A stretch of 64,000 nt of DNA, from positions 1 to 64,000 of the forward strand of contig NC_015952.1 in assembly GCF_000147815.2 (NCBI RefSeq). The letters are read 5' to 3'. The notes under the pieces are model-generated. The model did no database searches, was not told the DNA's origin, and worked only from the letters and a program-made list of their open reading frames with translations. A program made the position numbers and the translations under genes. The number at the start of each line of letters is the position of its first letter. Within the stretch, counting starts at the first letter, position 1. Positions 16,540 to 25,406 of this stretch are shown in pieces. This DNA is from Streptomyces violaceusniger Tu 4113. GTDB taxonomy: Bacteria; Actinomycetota; Actinomycetes; Streptomycetales; Streptomycetaceae.

Positions 16540-16652
16540 GACCTGTCCTTCGTCCTTGGAACGGGCCGTACGGCCCTCTGTCACACCCCTTTAAACCCTG
16601 TGAGTTACCCAAAGACACGGATGCTCGCCCCAGAGGTTCCTTTTTCATACGA

Positions 16653-16690
16653 GATGGACGCCACCCGCGTGATTACGGATGGCGTCCATC
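16653..16690 (-). terminator. hairpin downstream of 16712 gene
   Basis: A perfect 11-bp stem (GATGGACGCCA / TGGCGTCCATC) lies just after the leftward stop at 16712. On the minus strand it is followed by GTATGAAAAAGG, so it lacks a strict U-tract. It probably ends the 16712-16966 transcript. Confidence 0.5.
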
Positions 16691-16711
16691 GGCCTCACCC
16701 TCGCGGGTGGT

Positions 16712-16966
16712 TCAGCGGGCGACCGGCACCCAGCCGCAGTAGTGACCGTGCCAGGGGTGGAGCAGGTCCAGGTCGACGTGCAGGCCGAGCAGCCCGCCGA
16801 GGTCGACGGAGATGTCCGCGGGGTCCGCGCAGATCCACACGTGCGCGGGTCGCGGGTCAGAGGGCGGGGCCGGGGGCTCGGGGTCGGCGGCCATGGCCGG
16901 AGCCGCGGCCAGTGACAGGGCGATGACAGGAAGGGCCGCGAGGGCGGCGAGGCGTCGAAGCATCAT
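16712..16966 (-). CDS. small secreted Pro-rich protein
   Basis: An 84-residue precursor with signal peptide MMLRRLAALAALPVIALSLA and an AMAADP cleavage site. The mature part starts Pro-rich (PEPPAPPSDPRPAHVW), has two cysteines (WICADP, HYCGW) that could form one disulfide, and a Leu-rich middle (LGGLLGLHVDLDLLHPW). It is divergent from 17058. It is not a paralogue of the three proteins downstream. Function unknown. Confidence 0.65.
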   Translation of the reverse strand: MMLRRLAALAALPVIALSLAAAPAMAADPEPPAPPSDPRPAHVWICADPADISVDLGGLLGLHVDLDLLHPWHGHYCGWVPVAR

Positions 16967-17057
16967 TCCGTCATTGTCGGGCGAACCGACATAGAATGCA
17001 CTTAATCAGACCGAATAGTTACATAACGGACAGCACGGTGAAGGAGGACGACCCCGC

Positions 17058-17438
17058 GTGCCCGCCTTCCTGCAAGTCGCCGGATTCGCCTGCCTCGCCT
17101 TCGCCTTCACCCTGCTCACCCGGCCCCGCGAACGACCGAGCCCAGCCGCCTACCTGTGGGCCATCGCCGTGGACGCCCTGTGCATCGTGTTCGTCCTCGG
17201 CGTGCTGATCGTCTGGCCCGCCTGGTGGCTGCTCATCCCGCTCACGATCTGGGGAAGCACCCTGGCCCTCCACGTCCTGCGACTGCGCGACGCGCGGGTG
17301 ATGGTCCGGGTCCTGGAGGCGAACAGCCCTCCGAGCTGGGGGCCGGGGCGACGGGTGCAGCGCGACGGGAGCACGTACGGCTACGACGGCTGGCCGGACG
17401 ACGCCACCCGGCCGGAGGACCACTACCCCCGGTACTGA
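17058..17438 (+). CDS. small membrane protein
   Basis: A 126-residue protein with a GTG start preceded by a strong ribosome site (AAGGAGG). Two hydrophobic stretches are seen near residues 4-20 and 34-66 (ALCIVFVLGVLIVWPAWWLL), then a polar C-terminus ending YDGWPDDATRPEDHYPRY. It looks like a two- or three-helix membrane protein. It is convergent with the end of the leftward virion operon at 17463. A holin-like role cannot be excluded but nothing specific supports it. Confidence 0.6.
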   Translation: MPAFLQVAGFACLAFAFTLLTRPRERPSPAAYLWAIAVDALCIVFVLGVLIVWPAWWLLIPLTIWGSTLALHVLRLRDARVMVRVLEANSPPSWGPGRRVQRDGSTYGYDGWPDDATRPEDHYPRY

Positions 17439-17462
17439 TCCGCCGGTGGCTGTGCCAGCCCG

Positions 17463-17669
17463 TCAGCCACACCAACAGCGCCACTGATCCTCCCGCTTCC
17501 CGCGGCGGCGGAACACGCGCAGCGGAGCGGAGACCAAATTCTTGCCCATCCCCACAGAGACGGCGGCGACCACACCGAGCAGGACCAGGACCAGGAGCCC
17601 GCCCAGTCCAAGGGCCTTCAAAGAACCGGCCAGGAGCACTGCGTGTTCGGAACCGGCAACGAGCATCAT
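17463..17669 (-). CDS. small single-span membrane protein
   Basis: Sixty-eight residues. One strong hydrophobic segment (ALGLGGLLVLVLLGVVAAVS) is followed by a basic tail (RVFRRRGKRED). Its ATG overlaps the upstream stop (ATGA), placing it as the last gene of the main virion operon. Small membrane proteins at this position in siphophages are often holins or lysis helpers, but no endolysin is next to it. Confidence 0.6.
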   Translation of the reverse strand: MMLVAGSEHAVLLAGSLKALGLGGLLVLVLLGVVAAVSVGMGKNLVSAPLRVFRRRGKREDQWRCWCG

Positions 17670-17911
17670 GAGCCTCCGTGGTGAGGACCGGCGATCCGGC
17701 CGCCGGTCAGTGCGTCGAACCAGATTTCGGTGTCTCCGTCCTCGGCGTCGGGGTCCTTGACCACCCAGTACGGGAGGTTGTCCAGCACCACGACCTGAAG
17801 CGGCGCCAGGGCGCCGTGCCGCTCCGAGCGGCGCGCCAGGGCCCGCAGGGAAGCCTCTTGGCTCGCCGCGGCCGGACGGACGTACGCCATCCCCGGCACT
17901 CCGCGGCTCAT
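17666..17911 (-). CDS. small virion-operon protein
   Basis: Eighty-one residues (MSRGVPGMAYVRPAAASQEA). The second half contains LQVVVLDNLPYWVVKDPDAE and an acidic stretch. Start and stop both overlap neighbours by four bases (ATGA), so it is tightly coupled between the GDPD-like tail protein and the small membrane protein. Unknown function, probably tail-related. Confidence 0.6.
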   Translation of the reverse strand: MSRGVPGMAYVRPAAASQEASLRALARRSERHGALAPLQVVVLDNLPYWVVKDPDAEDGDTEIWFDALTGGRIAGPHHGGS

Positions 17912-19980
17912 CAGGTGTGCTCCGGCGGCATCAGGCTCCGCGGCTGCCCCATGGCCCGGCCCTGGGCGTCCAACAGGTCGATGTTGACCTCGGCGAACCG
18001 CGCCTCGAACTCGGTGGAGTCCAGCTCTTCCTTCGCGATGAAGACGTATCCGCCGCGGAAGCGGCCCGCGTCCTGGCTGGTGGTGCTCACCTCGTACTGC
18101 GCCGCGCTCGGGCCGCCGTCGGTCCAGAAGGTGATGGTGCCCTCTCCGCCGGCGTTGCCCGGACGGACGTCGACCCGGAACTGCCAGAGCTGGTTGGCGG
18201 GGATCGCGCCGCCGGACTGCGTCTTGTCGGCGAGGTTCTTGTAGCCGGTGGTGGCGGCGCCGCTGTCCGGGGTGCGCATGCCGATGACCAGCTCGCGCGT
18301 GGTGCACCGGATGAAGCAGAAGTACCCCTGCGCGGCCTTGCCGGGGCCCTTGTTGCGGTAGGCGTTCTCGCCGGTGATGTTCCGGTCGTCCGGGGCGCCG
18401 AAGAACAGGCCGATCTTGTCGATCGGGCTGTTCGGAGTACCGGGCGGGTTACCGACGATCGACGGGTTGTCGGCGTAGCTGGACTCGTCGGCGTTGACCC
18501 ATCCGGCAATCCAGTTGATGCGGTAGCCGGTCGGGTTGCTCAGGTACTCGTGGTTGGAGATGTCGCCCAGCAGCATGGCCGGGATCGAGTCGGTGTCCTC
18601 GGCCGCCGCGTTGTAGTCGCCCCAGTTCGACGGGAGGTGCCAGCAGGGCAGGTAGACGCCGTTGAACTGGTTGGTGGGGGCACCGGAGGTGCGGAAGTAG
18701 CCGCGGCGGGAGCGGAAGGAGGAGGGGTTCTCCGGCGGGAAGAGCTGACCGCTTCCCGCCGATCCGACGCCCCATGTGGTGCGGTCGTAGGGCACGAAGG
18801 AGTTCCGGCCCGGGTGCTGGATGAAGCCCGGCAGCGGGTTCAGGGCCTCCTCGTGGCGCTGGTAGATCATGTCGTCCGAGAGGAGGCCGACGAACCCGAG
18901 GTCGACGGCCCGGTGCGCGTCCACGCGGCGGAAGGTGTCGAAGCCGAGGGTCTTCAGGCCCGCGTCGGCGAAGGTGCGGAGCTGCTGGTCGGTCAGCCGC
19001 ATGGAGACGGCCGCCCAGTCCGCGCCCGCGGCCTTGGCCTCCTGCGCCAACGTTGGCGTCCAGTTGCCCGACCATGGGCTCTCCGCGCTCGCCTCGCCGG
19101 GGAAGCACACGATGCCGGCGGGAATGCCCGCGCCTACGGCCTGGGGGAGGCGTTGGGGGTTCCAGTGGAAGAGGATGGTGCGGCGCTGCGCGCACCAGTA
19201 CTGGATGGTGGAGATGACGCTGTTGTACGTCTCCGTCGCGATCAGGAACAGGGCGTTGATCAGCTTGCCGTGGGTGACGCCGTAGACCTGGGAGAGGAGA
19301 CGGCCGCCGTCGGCGTCGCGGTTGTCCCAGCCGGAGTCGTAGAAGTGCTGGACGTCCTTGGTGAAGTTGAGCCACTGCGCGGGGTGGAGCTTGTAGTACC
19401 GGATGGAGTTGCAGTAGCCGCTGTTCGCGGAGGCGTAATCGTAGTGGGCGGACCACTGGGAGGAGCAGAACGTGGGGTAGGGGAAGATCGCGGCGCCGGA
19501 GCCCTTGAGCGAGGAGACCCACTGGACGTCGATGTCCGACTGGATCGCGAGGGCGGTGTCCACCGACCGCATGGTGCCCCAGGGGACGATGAGCCGTCCC
19601 CCCTGGTAGGTGCCCCACAGGAACTGCTTGGCGTTGATCTTCGCGTCCAGGTCGTCGACCGAGCGGACGCAGTTGTTCGGGTCGTCCAGGCAGTTCGGGC
19701 AGGAGGCGTACAGGCCGCCGTCCTGGCCGAAGCGCATCCCGTTGCCGCCGTCACCGGACAGGAACAGCTCGATGCCCTGCTGGGGGTTGCACCGGATGCC
19801 GGAGTTCCCGCTGATCTTGGCGCAGACGCACCCCATCGTCAGGTCGCAGTCGATCGTGCCGTCCGTGCTGATGACGTAGGGGTCATCGACGTTTCCGGTA
19901 CCGGTGATCTCGATACCTTTGCCGCCGACGAGAACGCACGGGCACTCCGTCTGGCAGCCACACCGGCTGTACTGGGCCAC
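17911..19980 (-). CDS. large tail protein with GDPD-like region
   Basis: A 689-residue tail protein. The N-terminus is Cys-rich (CGCQTECPCVLVGG). Residues about 240-375 resemble the C-terminal half of a glycerophosphodiester phosphodiesterase TIM barrel: AKAAGADWAAVSMRLTDQQL, RTFADAGLKTLGFDTFRR, AVDLGFVGLLSDDM. The usual N-terminal HRG and ExD catalytic motifs are not evident, so it may be a non-catalytic or diverged barrel. A lectin-like jelly roll may follow (residues about 480-660). Coming after the hub gene, it fits a baseplate or receptor-recognition protein; teichoic-acid binding or cleavage is a reasonable inference. Confidence 0.65.
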   Translation of the reverse strand: MAQYSRCGCQTECPCVLVGGKGIEITGTGNVDDPYVISTDGTIDCDLTMGCVCAKISGNSGIRCNPQQGIELFLSGDGGNGMRFGQDGGLYASCPNCLDDPNNCVRSVDDLDAKINAKQFLWGTYQGGRLIVPWGTMRSVDTALAIQSDIDVQWVSSLKGSGAAIFPYPTFCSSQWSAHYDYASANSGYCNSIRYYKLHPAQWLNFTKDVQHFYDSGWDNRDADGGRLLSQVYGVTHGKLINALFLIATETYNSVISTIQYWCAQRRTILFHWNPQRLPQAVGAGIPAGIVCFPGEASAESPWSGNWTPTLAQEAKAAGADWAAVSMRLTDQQLRTFADAGLKTLGFDTFRRVDAHRAVDLGFVGLLSDDMIYQRHEEALNPLPGFIQHPGRNSFVPYDRTTWGVGSAGSGQLFPPENPSSFRSRRGYFRTSGAPTNQFNGVYLPCWHLPSNWGDYNAAAEDTDSIPAMLLGDISNHEYLSNPTGYRINWIAGWVNADESSYADNPSIVGNPPGTPNSPIDKIGLFFGAPDDRNITGENAYRNKGPGKAAQGYFCFIRCTTRELVIGMRTPDSGAATTGYKNLADKTQSGGAIPANQLWQFRVDVRPGNAGGEGTITFWTDGGPSAAQYEVSTTSQDAGRFRGGYVFIAKEELDSTEFEARFAEVNIDLLDAQGRAMGQPRSLMPPEHT

Positions 19981-20035
19981 GCCGCTTCCTCCCTACAAGT
20001 CCTGTTTCGTCAGGCTTCCACACGTCCAGGGACGA

Positions 20036-21472
20036 TCAGCGCGCGGCGCGCTGCGCCATCTCCACCGCCTCCGCCGGCGGCGCGGGAAGCTCTCCGGACT
20101 CGAACCACGACGCGGCCCGCTCCTCGCCCGCGGCCCTCAACGAGCGCACGCCCGACGCCTTCTGGTCCCCGTCCGTGCCCGGCTCGTCCATCGGCGTCAT
20201 GCCGACGGCGACCTTCTCTCCGGACGCGTCCCAGGTCACGGTGACGTCGGCGAGCACGAACGCCTGCTGGATCTTGCGGCACGCCCGGTCGAGGCGCAGG
20301 TCGATGCGGTAGCCGGGGACGAGCTGGTCGAAGCAGATGGGCGCCTCCGGGTGGAGGGCGGCGCCGTTGTCGACGGACACCCCGATCGGCACCGGGTAGC
20401 GGCCCTTCAGCTCGGCCTTGGCGATGTCCAGCAGCGCGGCCCGCTGGTCGGCCTCGCAGGCGGTCTTGCAGTCGTCCACGCAGTCGGCGATGCACTTCTT
20501 GCAGGCCGCCCGGGACTCGTTCTCGCACGACCAGGACTTGCGCTTCTTGGAATACTTGCACGGCCCGCAGAGGTTGTTCCCGCGGCACCGGCCGGTGCCC
20601 GGCTTGGTGCAGTTCTTCTCGTCGCACTCGCACTTGGGGACGTCGGTGGAGGAAATGAGCCAGTCCACCCGCCCGTACGGATTCGCGCAGCTCTTGCCGG
20701 TGGTGACGGTCTGCCGGTCCTCCTCCGAGGAGCTGTTCGTCGCCACGGCACGGGTCGCGAAGCTCTGCCCGTCGCGGACGATGGAGAAGTCCCCCATCAG
20801 GTCGTCGGTGGTCAGTTCGGCGACCGCCAGGTCACCCGGGCCCGGCTTGCCCTTGAGGATCAGGCGGCGGCCGACCGTCGTCCAGTACAGGCCAGACTTG
20901 ACCAGCTCGCTCAGCAGGTCGACGACGTACTTCGTCTGGTCCTGCGGCTTGTACGCAGGCTTCGCGCCCACGTTGTACCGGGCGATGTACGGCGTCAGGC
21001 ACGCGTGGTCGACCTTCTTGCCGCTCACCGTCCGCGTGCAGGCGTACGAGGAGGTCAGCAGGTTCCAGTCGATGTAGTACCGGGCGATCGACGACACGTC
21101 GGCCTCGCCGCGCTTGAACGCCTTGGTGGAGTAGTTGGTGGTGCGCGCGATCCACGCGGAGATGTCCCACGCCTCCACGGTGACGGTGGCCCGGGTCTCG
21201 GTGACCGTCATGACCGGCCCCTGCCAGACGAGTTCGGTGTCCCTGTAGATCGACAACTCGTGCAGCCAGGGCTCCAGGTTGTCCAGGCCCTCGCAGCACA
21301 CGTCGTCCAAGCTGTCCTTGGTGATGGTGACGGTGGCCTTGGCGGTGTCGTTCAGGGTCCGCGAGAACGTCAGGCCGGTCATGTTCTCCACCGGCATGTA
21401 GACCTGCTCGCCGCACTTCCAGTGGAAGACCGCGTGGTACTGCGCCGGGCACCCGAGCGTGCACAGGGCCAT
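20036..21472 (-). CDS. tail hub protein (Gp37-like)
   Basis: A 478-residue protein. Residues 25-115 show the pattern of siphovirus hub proteins of the ReqiPepy6 Gp37 type: MTGLTFSRTLNDTAKATVTI, ELSIYRDTELVWQGPVMTV, ATVTVEAWDISAWIARTT. A dense cysteine insertion (residues about 285-370; CECDEKNCTKPGTGRC, ACKKCIADCVDDCKTACEAD) is unusual and may bind metal or be disulfide-bonded. The position directly after the tape measure is the expected place for the distal tail/hub gene. Confidence 0.75.
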   Translation of the reverse strand: MALCTLGCPAQYHAVFHWKCGEQVYMPVENMTGLTFSRTLNDTAKATVTITKDSLDDVCCEGLDNLEPWLHELSIYRDTELVWQGPVMTVTETRATVTVEAWDISAWIARTTNYSTKAFKRGEADVSSIARYYIDWNLLTSSYACTRTVSGKKVDHACLTPYIARYNVGAKPAYKPQDQTKYVVDLLSELVKSGLYWTTVGRRLILKGKPGPGDLAVAELTTDDLMGDFSIVRDGQSFATRAVATNSSSEEDRQTVTTGKSCANPYGRVDWLISSTDVPKCECDEKNCTKPGTGRCRGNNLCGPCKYSKKRKSWSCENESRAACKKCIADCVDDCKTACEADQRAALLDIAKAELKGRYPVPIGVSVDNGAALHPEAPICFDQLVPGYRIDLRLDRACRKIQQAFVLADVTVTWDASGEKVAVGMTPMDEPGTDGDQKASGVRSLRAAGEERAASWFESGELPAPPAEAVEMAQRAAR

Positions 21473-21485
21473 GACCGCCGCCCCT

Positions 21486-24059
21486 CTACGCCGCGAGGGC
21501 AGCGGCCATGGCGCGCTGCATCCGGTGGATGATGATGTCGTTCGAGGTCGCCGCGGTGTGGATGTGCACGGAGACGTCGCGCGGCGCCGTCCCGCCGCCG
21601 GACGCGGCGCCGGCGCGGCCGAGGATGTTCATGAGTCCGGCGCGCTCGGCCAGCTCGGCGGCGCGCTGCGGCCGGGTCAGCGGCAGCACCAGCTCGGGAC
21701 CGGCCTCGCCCACCAGGGCCTTCGTGGGGCCCATGATGATGCCGCCGGAGGCCAGGTGGACGCCGGGGATCTTGTTCAGCAGGCCCTTGCCGATGTCCGC
21801 CGCGGCGCTTCCGAGATCCTTCAGCTTCTTCCACGCCTTGCCCGCCCAGCTAACCAGGCTTTGGATGGTGGTGACGAGGCCCTGGACGGCGCCCTTGGCG
21901 AGGGTGATGGCCGAGCGGACGGCCGGGAGGTTCTTGAGCCAGCGCAGGAACTGCGCGACCGCCTTGACGACGGCCGCGGTCAGGCGGGCGATGCCGCTGG
22001 CCAGTTGGACGACGACCTTGATCACGCCGACGACGATGGCCAGCAGGGGCGGCAGGATGGCGACGGCCAGGCGGAGGATCAGCACGGCCAGCGGACCCAG
22101 AACCTCGAACAAGCTGCCGAAGAGGTCGGCGAGTTCCTGGAAGACGGGGGCCAGCTCCTTGCCCGCGTCGACCAGGGCCTGACCGATCTGTTCAGCCAGT
22201 TGTTCGAGAAGCGGCATCATGGGGGCCAGGGCATCCAAGATCACTTGGAACAGTTCGCCGATCGGCTCTAGGAGTGGAGCCAGTACCTCGAAGGCATCAG
22301 ACAGGATCGTTCCGACGATTTCACCCAAAGCGGACAGAATCGGACTCAGCTTCTCGATGACCGGCGTCAGGACTTCACCGAGCTGAGTGACGAACTCGGT
22401 CAGACCTGGAGAAATCGCTGTAAAGGCATCACCAATAGCCTTCAGGATCACCCCCGCCAGGAGACCCAGCGGCTCCATAATCGGGGACAAAGCGGACAGG
22501 AGATCGCCCAGCCCCTGACCGAATTCACGCAGCCCAGGACCGGCGGCATCGAACATGCCCGCGAGCCCGGTCGTCAGGTCGTGGATGCCCGCGGCCATCG
22601 GGCCGAAGAGGTTGCCTCCGGCGCCGATGATCGACCCGAGCAGGTCGAAGACGTCGACCAGGCCCTGAATGCCGGTGCGGAATAGCTCCACGGCCTTGCC
22701 GGACTCGGCCATCCCGGTCAGCCAGGCGCCGAAGTTCTTTCCGCCCTCGCCGATCGCCTTGCCGACCTCTTCCCAGACCGGCACCGTGGCCTGGACGAAG
22801 TCAGTCAGCCCCTTCATCACGGGCTCGACAGCGTCGCTGATCCCCTGGAGGACAGGGATCAGCGTTTGCATCGACGCGGCCAGCAGGTCCGCGCCGTCCT
22901 TGCTGGCGAAGAACTTGTTGAACTCGTCGACGATGCCGACCATGGCGTCGCCGGCTTGATCGAAGAACGGCTTGACCGCGTCGGAGTTGAGCTGCTTCTT
23001 GATCGTGTCATTGAGGCCGGAGAGGGAGTCCTTCAGCCGGTCGACGTTCTCCCGGAAGACCAGGAAGCCCGCACCCGCAATGGCCATCACGCCGGGGATG
23101 CCTGCCAGGAGGCCGGTCAGCGGGGCGAGGATCGCCACCAGGGCGACGATGGCGACACCCAGCACTGCGGACTGGCGGCCGACGATGCCGCCGATGGAGG
23201 CGAAGGCGCCACTGACGCCGTTCAGGCTGTTGCGCAGGCTGCGCAGCCTGCGCAGGTCGCCGTTGCCGCCGTTGTTGCCGCGCCTGCCGCCCCCGCCGCC
23301 TCCACCTCCCCCGCCACCACGGGTGCCGCCGCAGGGGTTGCCGCCGATGCTGACGCAGCGGACCCGGACGGTCGCCGGGGGCATGTTCCGCGTGATCGCG
23401 AGAACCTGCGCCCGGAAGCCGGTCGAGAGTGGGCGCAGCCGGATGGGCGCCGACATCTCGCGGGTGAGCGCGTTGACCCTGGTGCGGAAGCCTGTGGCCG
23501 TGGGCCGCAGCCGGATGGGCGCCTCCATCTCGCGCGTGAGCGCGTTGACCTTCTGCCGGAAGCCGGTGGCGACCGGGTTCAGCCTGATCGGCGCTTCCAT
23601 GCCGCGCGTGAGCGCGTTGACCTTGGTCTTGAAGCCGGTGGCGACCGGGTTCAGCCTGATCGGCGCTTCCATGCCGCGCGTGAGCGCGTTGACCTTGGTC
23701 TTGAAGCCGGTGGCGACCGGGTTCAGCCTGATCGGCGCTTCCATGCCGCGCGTGAGCACGTTGACCTTGGTCTTGAAGCCCGCCGAGAGGGGGTTGAGGC
23801 GGATGTTGGCCTCGAAGCCCTTGGTGACGGCGTTGACCTTCTGCCGGAACCCCGTAGACAGCGGGTTGAGGCGGATGTTCGCCGTCATCCCGCGCGTCAT
23901 GTTGTTGACCGCGGTCCGGAAGCCGGTCATGTCGGGCTTGACGCGGACTTCCGCGTCGCCGACGGAGGCGATGGCGGTCTCCACTTCCTCCCGGAAGCGC
24001 GACGTGTCCGCGACGATGCGGACGTCCGCCTCGCCGATCGAACCCGCCGGAGTCGTCAC
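21486..24059 (-). CDS. tail tape measure protein
   Basis: An 857-residue tape measure read from GTG. The N-terminus (ADVRIVADTSRFREEVETA) and following eight 24-residue repeats (listed separately) are succeeded by a Gly/Arg spacer, a hydrophobic region near residues 285-335 (VAIVALVAILAPLTGLLAGI), long helical segments, and further hydrophobic stretches near 690-715 that are typical of tape measures. It sets tail length and enters the host envelope. At roughly 0.15 nm per residue it would fit a tail near 130 nm; that ratio is general knowledge, not measured here. It sits after the two tail chaperones. Confidence 0.9.
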   Translation of the reverse strand: MTTPAGSIGEADVRIVADTSRFREEVETAIASVGDAEVRVKPDMTGFRTAVNNMTRGMTANIRLNPLSTGFRQKVNAVTKGFEANIRLNPLSAGFKTKVNVLTRGMEAPIRLNPVATGFKTKVNALTRGMEAPIRLNPVATGFKTKVNALTRGMEAPIRLNPVATGFRQKVNALTREMEAPIRLRPTATGFRTRVNALTREMSAPIRLRPLSTGFRAQVLAITRNMPPATVRVRCVSIGGNPCGGTRGGGGGGGGGGGRRGNNGGNGDLRRLRSLRNSLNGVSGAFASIGGIVGRQSAVLGVAIVALVAILAPLTGLLAGIPGVMAIAGAGFLVFRENVDRLKDSLSGLNDTIKKQLNSDAVKPFFDQAGDAMVGIVDEFNKFFASKDGADLLAASMQTLIPVLQGISDAVEPVMKGLTDFVQATVPVWEEVGKAIGEGGKNFGAWLTGMAESGKAVELFRTGIQGLVDVFDLLGSIIGAGGNLFGPMAAGIHDLTTGLAGMFDAAGPGLREFGQGLGDLLSALSPIMEPLGLLAGVILKAIGDAFTAISPGLTEFVTQLGEVLTPVIEKLSPILSALGEIVGTILSDAFEVLAPLLEPIGELFQVILDALAPMMPLLEQLAEQIGQALVDAGKELAPVFQELADLFGSLFEVLGPLAVLILRLAVAILPPLLAIVVGVIKVVVQLASGIARLTAAVVKAVAQFLRWLKNLPAVRSAITLAKGAVQGLVTTIQSLVSWAGKAWKKLKDLGSAAADIGKGLLNKIPGVHLASGGIIMGPTKALVGEAGPELVLPLTRPQRAAELAERAGLMNILGRAGAASGGGTAPRDVSVHIHTAATSNDIIIHRMQRAMAAALAA
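23352..23927 (-). repeat. eight tandem 72-bp repeats in the tape measure gene
   Basis: Eight exactly 24-codon units span residues 45-236, with consensus TGFKTKVNALTRGMEAPIRL plus NPVA. Units 4-6 are nearly identical at DNA level (see 23580-23750), so recombination between them could add or remove units in steps of 24 residues. Confidence 0.9.
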
Positions 24060-24108
24060 GTGTGCCCCATTTCCCCGCTCTAGTGCATATCGGGGCTAAT
24101 GGTAGATA

Positions 24109-24870
24109 TCACCCTCTTTCATCTGTGGCTGGCTCACCCCGTGTCTCCGGCTCTGTCCGCCGACCCTGGACCCACTGACGGGCCTGAGCGGCGAACTGGT
24201 CCATGCTCAGGACGGGTTGGTCCGCCCACGGCAGGGCCTGCGGCTCCCCCTGGTCCTGGTCCTCGTTGTCCTCTGGCGCCTCCTTCGTGTCGCTGCTGGC
24301 CGGAGCCTCTTCGGCCGGCGTGGTCTGCTGGGTCTTGCCGATCCAGTGCGGGGCGTTGGTGTGGAAGGTCGACGCGTCCATGGCGGCGCCGTCCTCGTCC
24401 TCTTCGGGCAGGTGGATGACGTACTCGGGCGGTGCCTGGATCTCGACCTGGAGCTGCTGCCACTCCACGTCCTTCTCGCAGGAGGAGGCCAGCCACGTCA
24501 TCAGCGCAGCCGTCAGCCGCCGCGGTGACACCCAGGGCGCGTCAGGATCGAAGCCGTGGCGGATGGACCACGCGTCGAAGGACATCCAGTTCAGCGCCCG
24601 TGTCCCGGCCAGCCGGGTCACCGACCACCACTCCATGCCGTAGATGTGGGGCGCCAGGCCATGCCAGATCCGCCACAGGGACCGGATGGTCAGCAGGTCC
24701 CGGGTGTCGTCGAACCGGCTCCACAGCCACTCGCGGCCGTCGCCGGTGACCGCTTCGGGGAACAGCAGGAGCCAGTTCCCCGAAGCGGCGACGTCATACG
24801 CCTCGGCCGCCGACAGGGCACGGATCTCCAGGTCGCGCCCGTCGATCCGGAAGGGAAGGGGCTTGATCAC
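24109..24870 (-). CDS. tail assembly chaperone 2
   Basis: A 253-residue protein starting MIKPLPFRIDGRDLEIRALS. The core contains Trp-rich helical segments (WLWSRFDDTRDLLTIRSLWR), and the C-terminal third is acidic and low-complexity. It lies between the gpG-like gene and the tape measure, the place of the second chaperone. Here it is a separate frame with its own ATG overlapping the upstream stop (ATGA) rather than an obvious programmed frameshift product. Confidence 0.65.
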   Translation of the reverse strand: MIKPLPFRIDGRDLEIRALSAAEAYDVAASGNWLLLFPEAVTGDGREWLWSRFDDTRDLLTIRSLWRIWHGLAPHIYGMEWWSVTRLAGTRALNWMSFDAWSIRHGFDPDAPWVSPRRLTAALMTWLASSCEKDVEWQQLQVEIQAPPEYVIHLPEEDEDGAAMDASTFHTNAPHWIGKTQQTTPAEEAPASSDTKEAPEDNEDQDQGEPQALPWADQPVLSMDQFAAQARQWVQGRRTEPETRGEPATDERG

Positions 24871-25361
24871 CGGCCCGTGCGCGCACCGGTCTGGCCCTTG
24901 GGCGTACGAGCGCCCTTGGTGCCGGTACGGCGGGTGGCGGAGCTTGCGGTCTTCTTCGCGGCCCGGCGCGTCTCGCGGTTGTGGCCGCCGGGCTGATCAC
25001 CGGGCACCTCCATGCCCATGGCCCGGAAGTGCTCCTCGATGAGGGGCTGGAAGTGGTTGAGCACCCGGCCGAAGACGTACATCAGCTTCATCAGGCTGAC
25101 TTCGTCGTCCTCCGGGTCGCGCATGCGCTCCAGGATTTCGCCCGCGTCGTCGTCGGTGAGGGAGGCTTTCAGGAATTCCACCATGGCCTCGGCGCCGCCG
25201 TCCGAGCCGTCCTGGAGCGGGGTGAACAGGTGCCACTTCTTGTCGGGCGGGCACGAGGCCGTGTAGAGGGTTCCTCCGATGCGGACCTTCACCGGCTCAG
25301 CCTGAACCGGGATGTAGCCGTCATCTGCGTCAATCACGAACTCTTCCGTCATAACGGACAA
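24867..25361 (-). CDS. tail assembly chaperone 1 (gpG-like)
   Basis: A 164-residue protein. It opens MTEEFVIDADDGYIPVQAEP, VKVRIGGTLYTASCPPDKKW, contains helical DDDAGEILERMRDPEDDEVS, LMKLMYVFGRVLNHFQPLIE, and ends in a basic, disordered tail (NRETRRAAKKTASSATRRTG). This composition and position match actinophage tail chaperones. It is coupled to the next gene by ATGA. Confidence 0.75.
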   Translation of the reverse strand: MSVMTEEFVIDADDGYIPVQAEPVKVRIGGTLYTASCPPDKKWHLFTPLQDGSDGGAEAMVEFLKASLTDDDAGEILERMRDPEDDEVSLMKLMYVFGRVLNHFQPLIEEHFRAMGMEVPGDQPGGHNRETRRAAKKTASSATRRTGTKGARTPKGQTGARTGR

Positions 25362-25406
25362 GCTACGTGGGGGTGATCACCGCGACGCCGCGGCGCTCCG
25401 AGACCG

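Noticed and set aside
17463..17669. Holin of a lysis cassette
   Set aside because: Only a single membrane span is seen and there is no endolysin nearby, so calling it a holin would be a guess.
17917..20244. Rightward 775-residue open frame
   Set aside because: Antisense shadow of the GDPD-like tail protein; low-complexity Val/Gly/Arg composition.
24867..24870. Programmed frameshift between the two tail chaperones
   Set aside because: The second gene has its own ATG in an ATGA overlap and no slippery heptamer was seen at the end of the first, so independent initiation is simpler.
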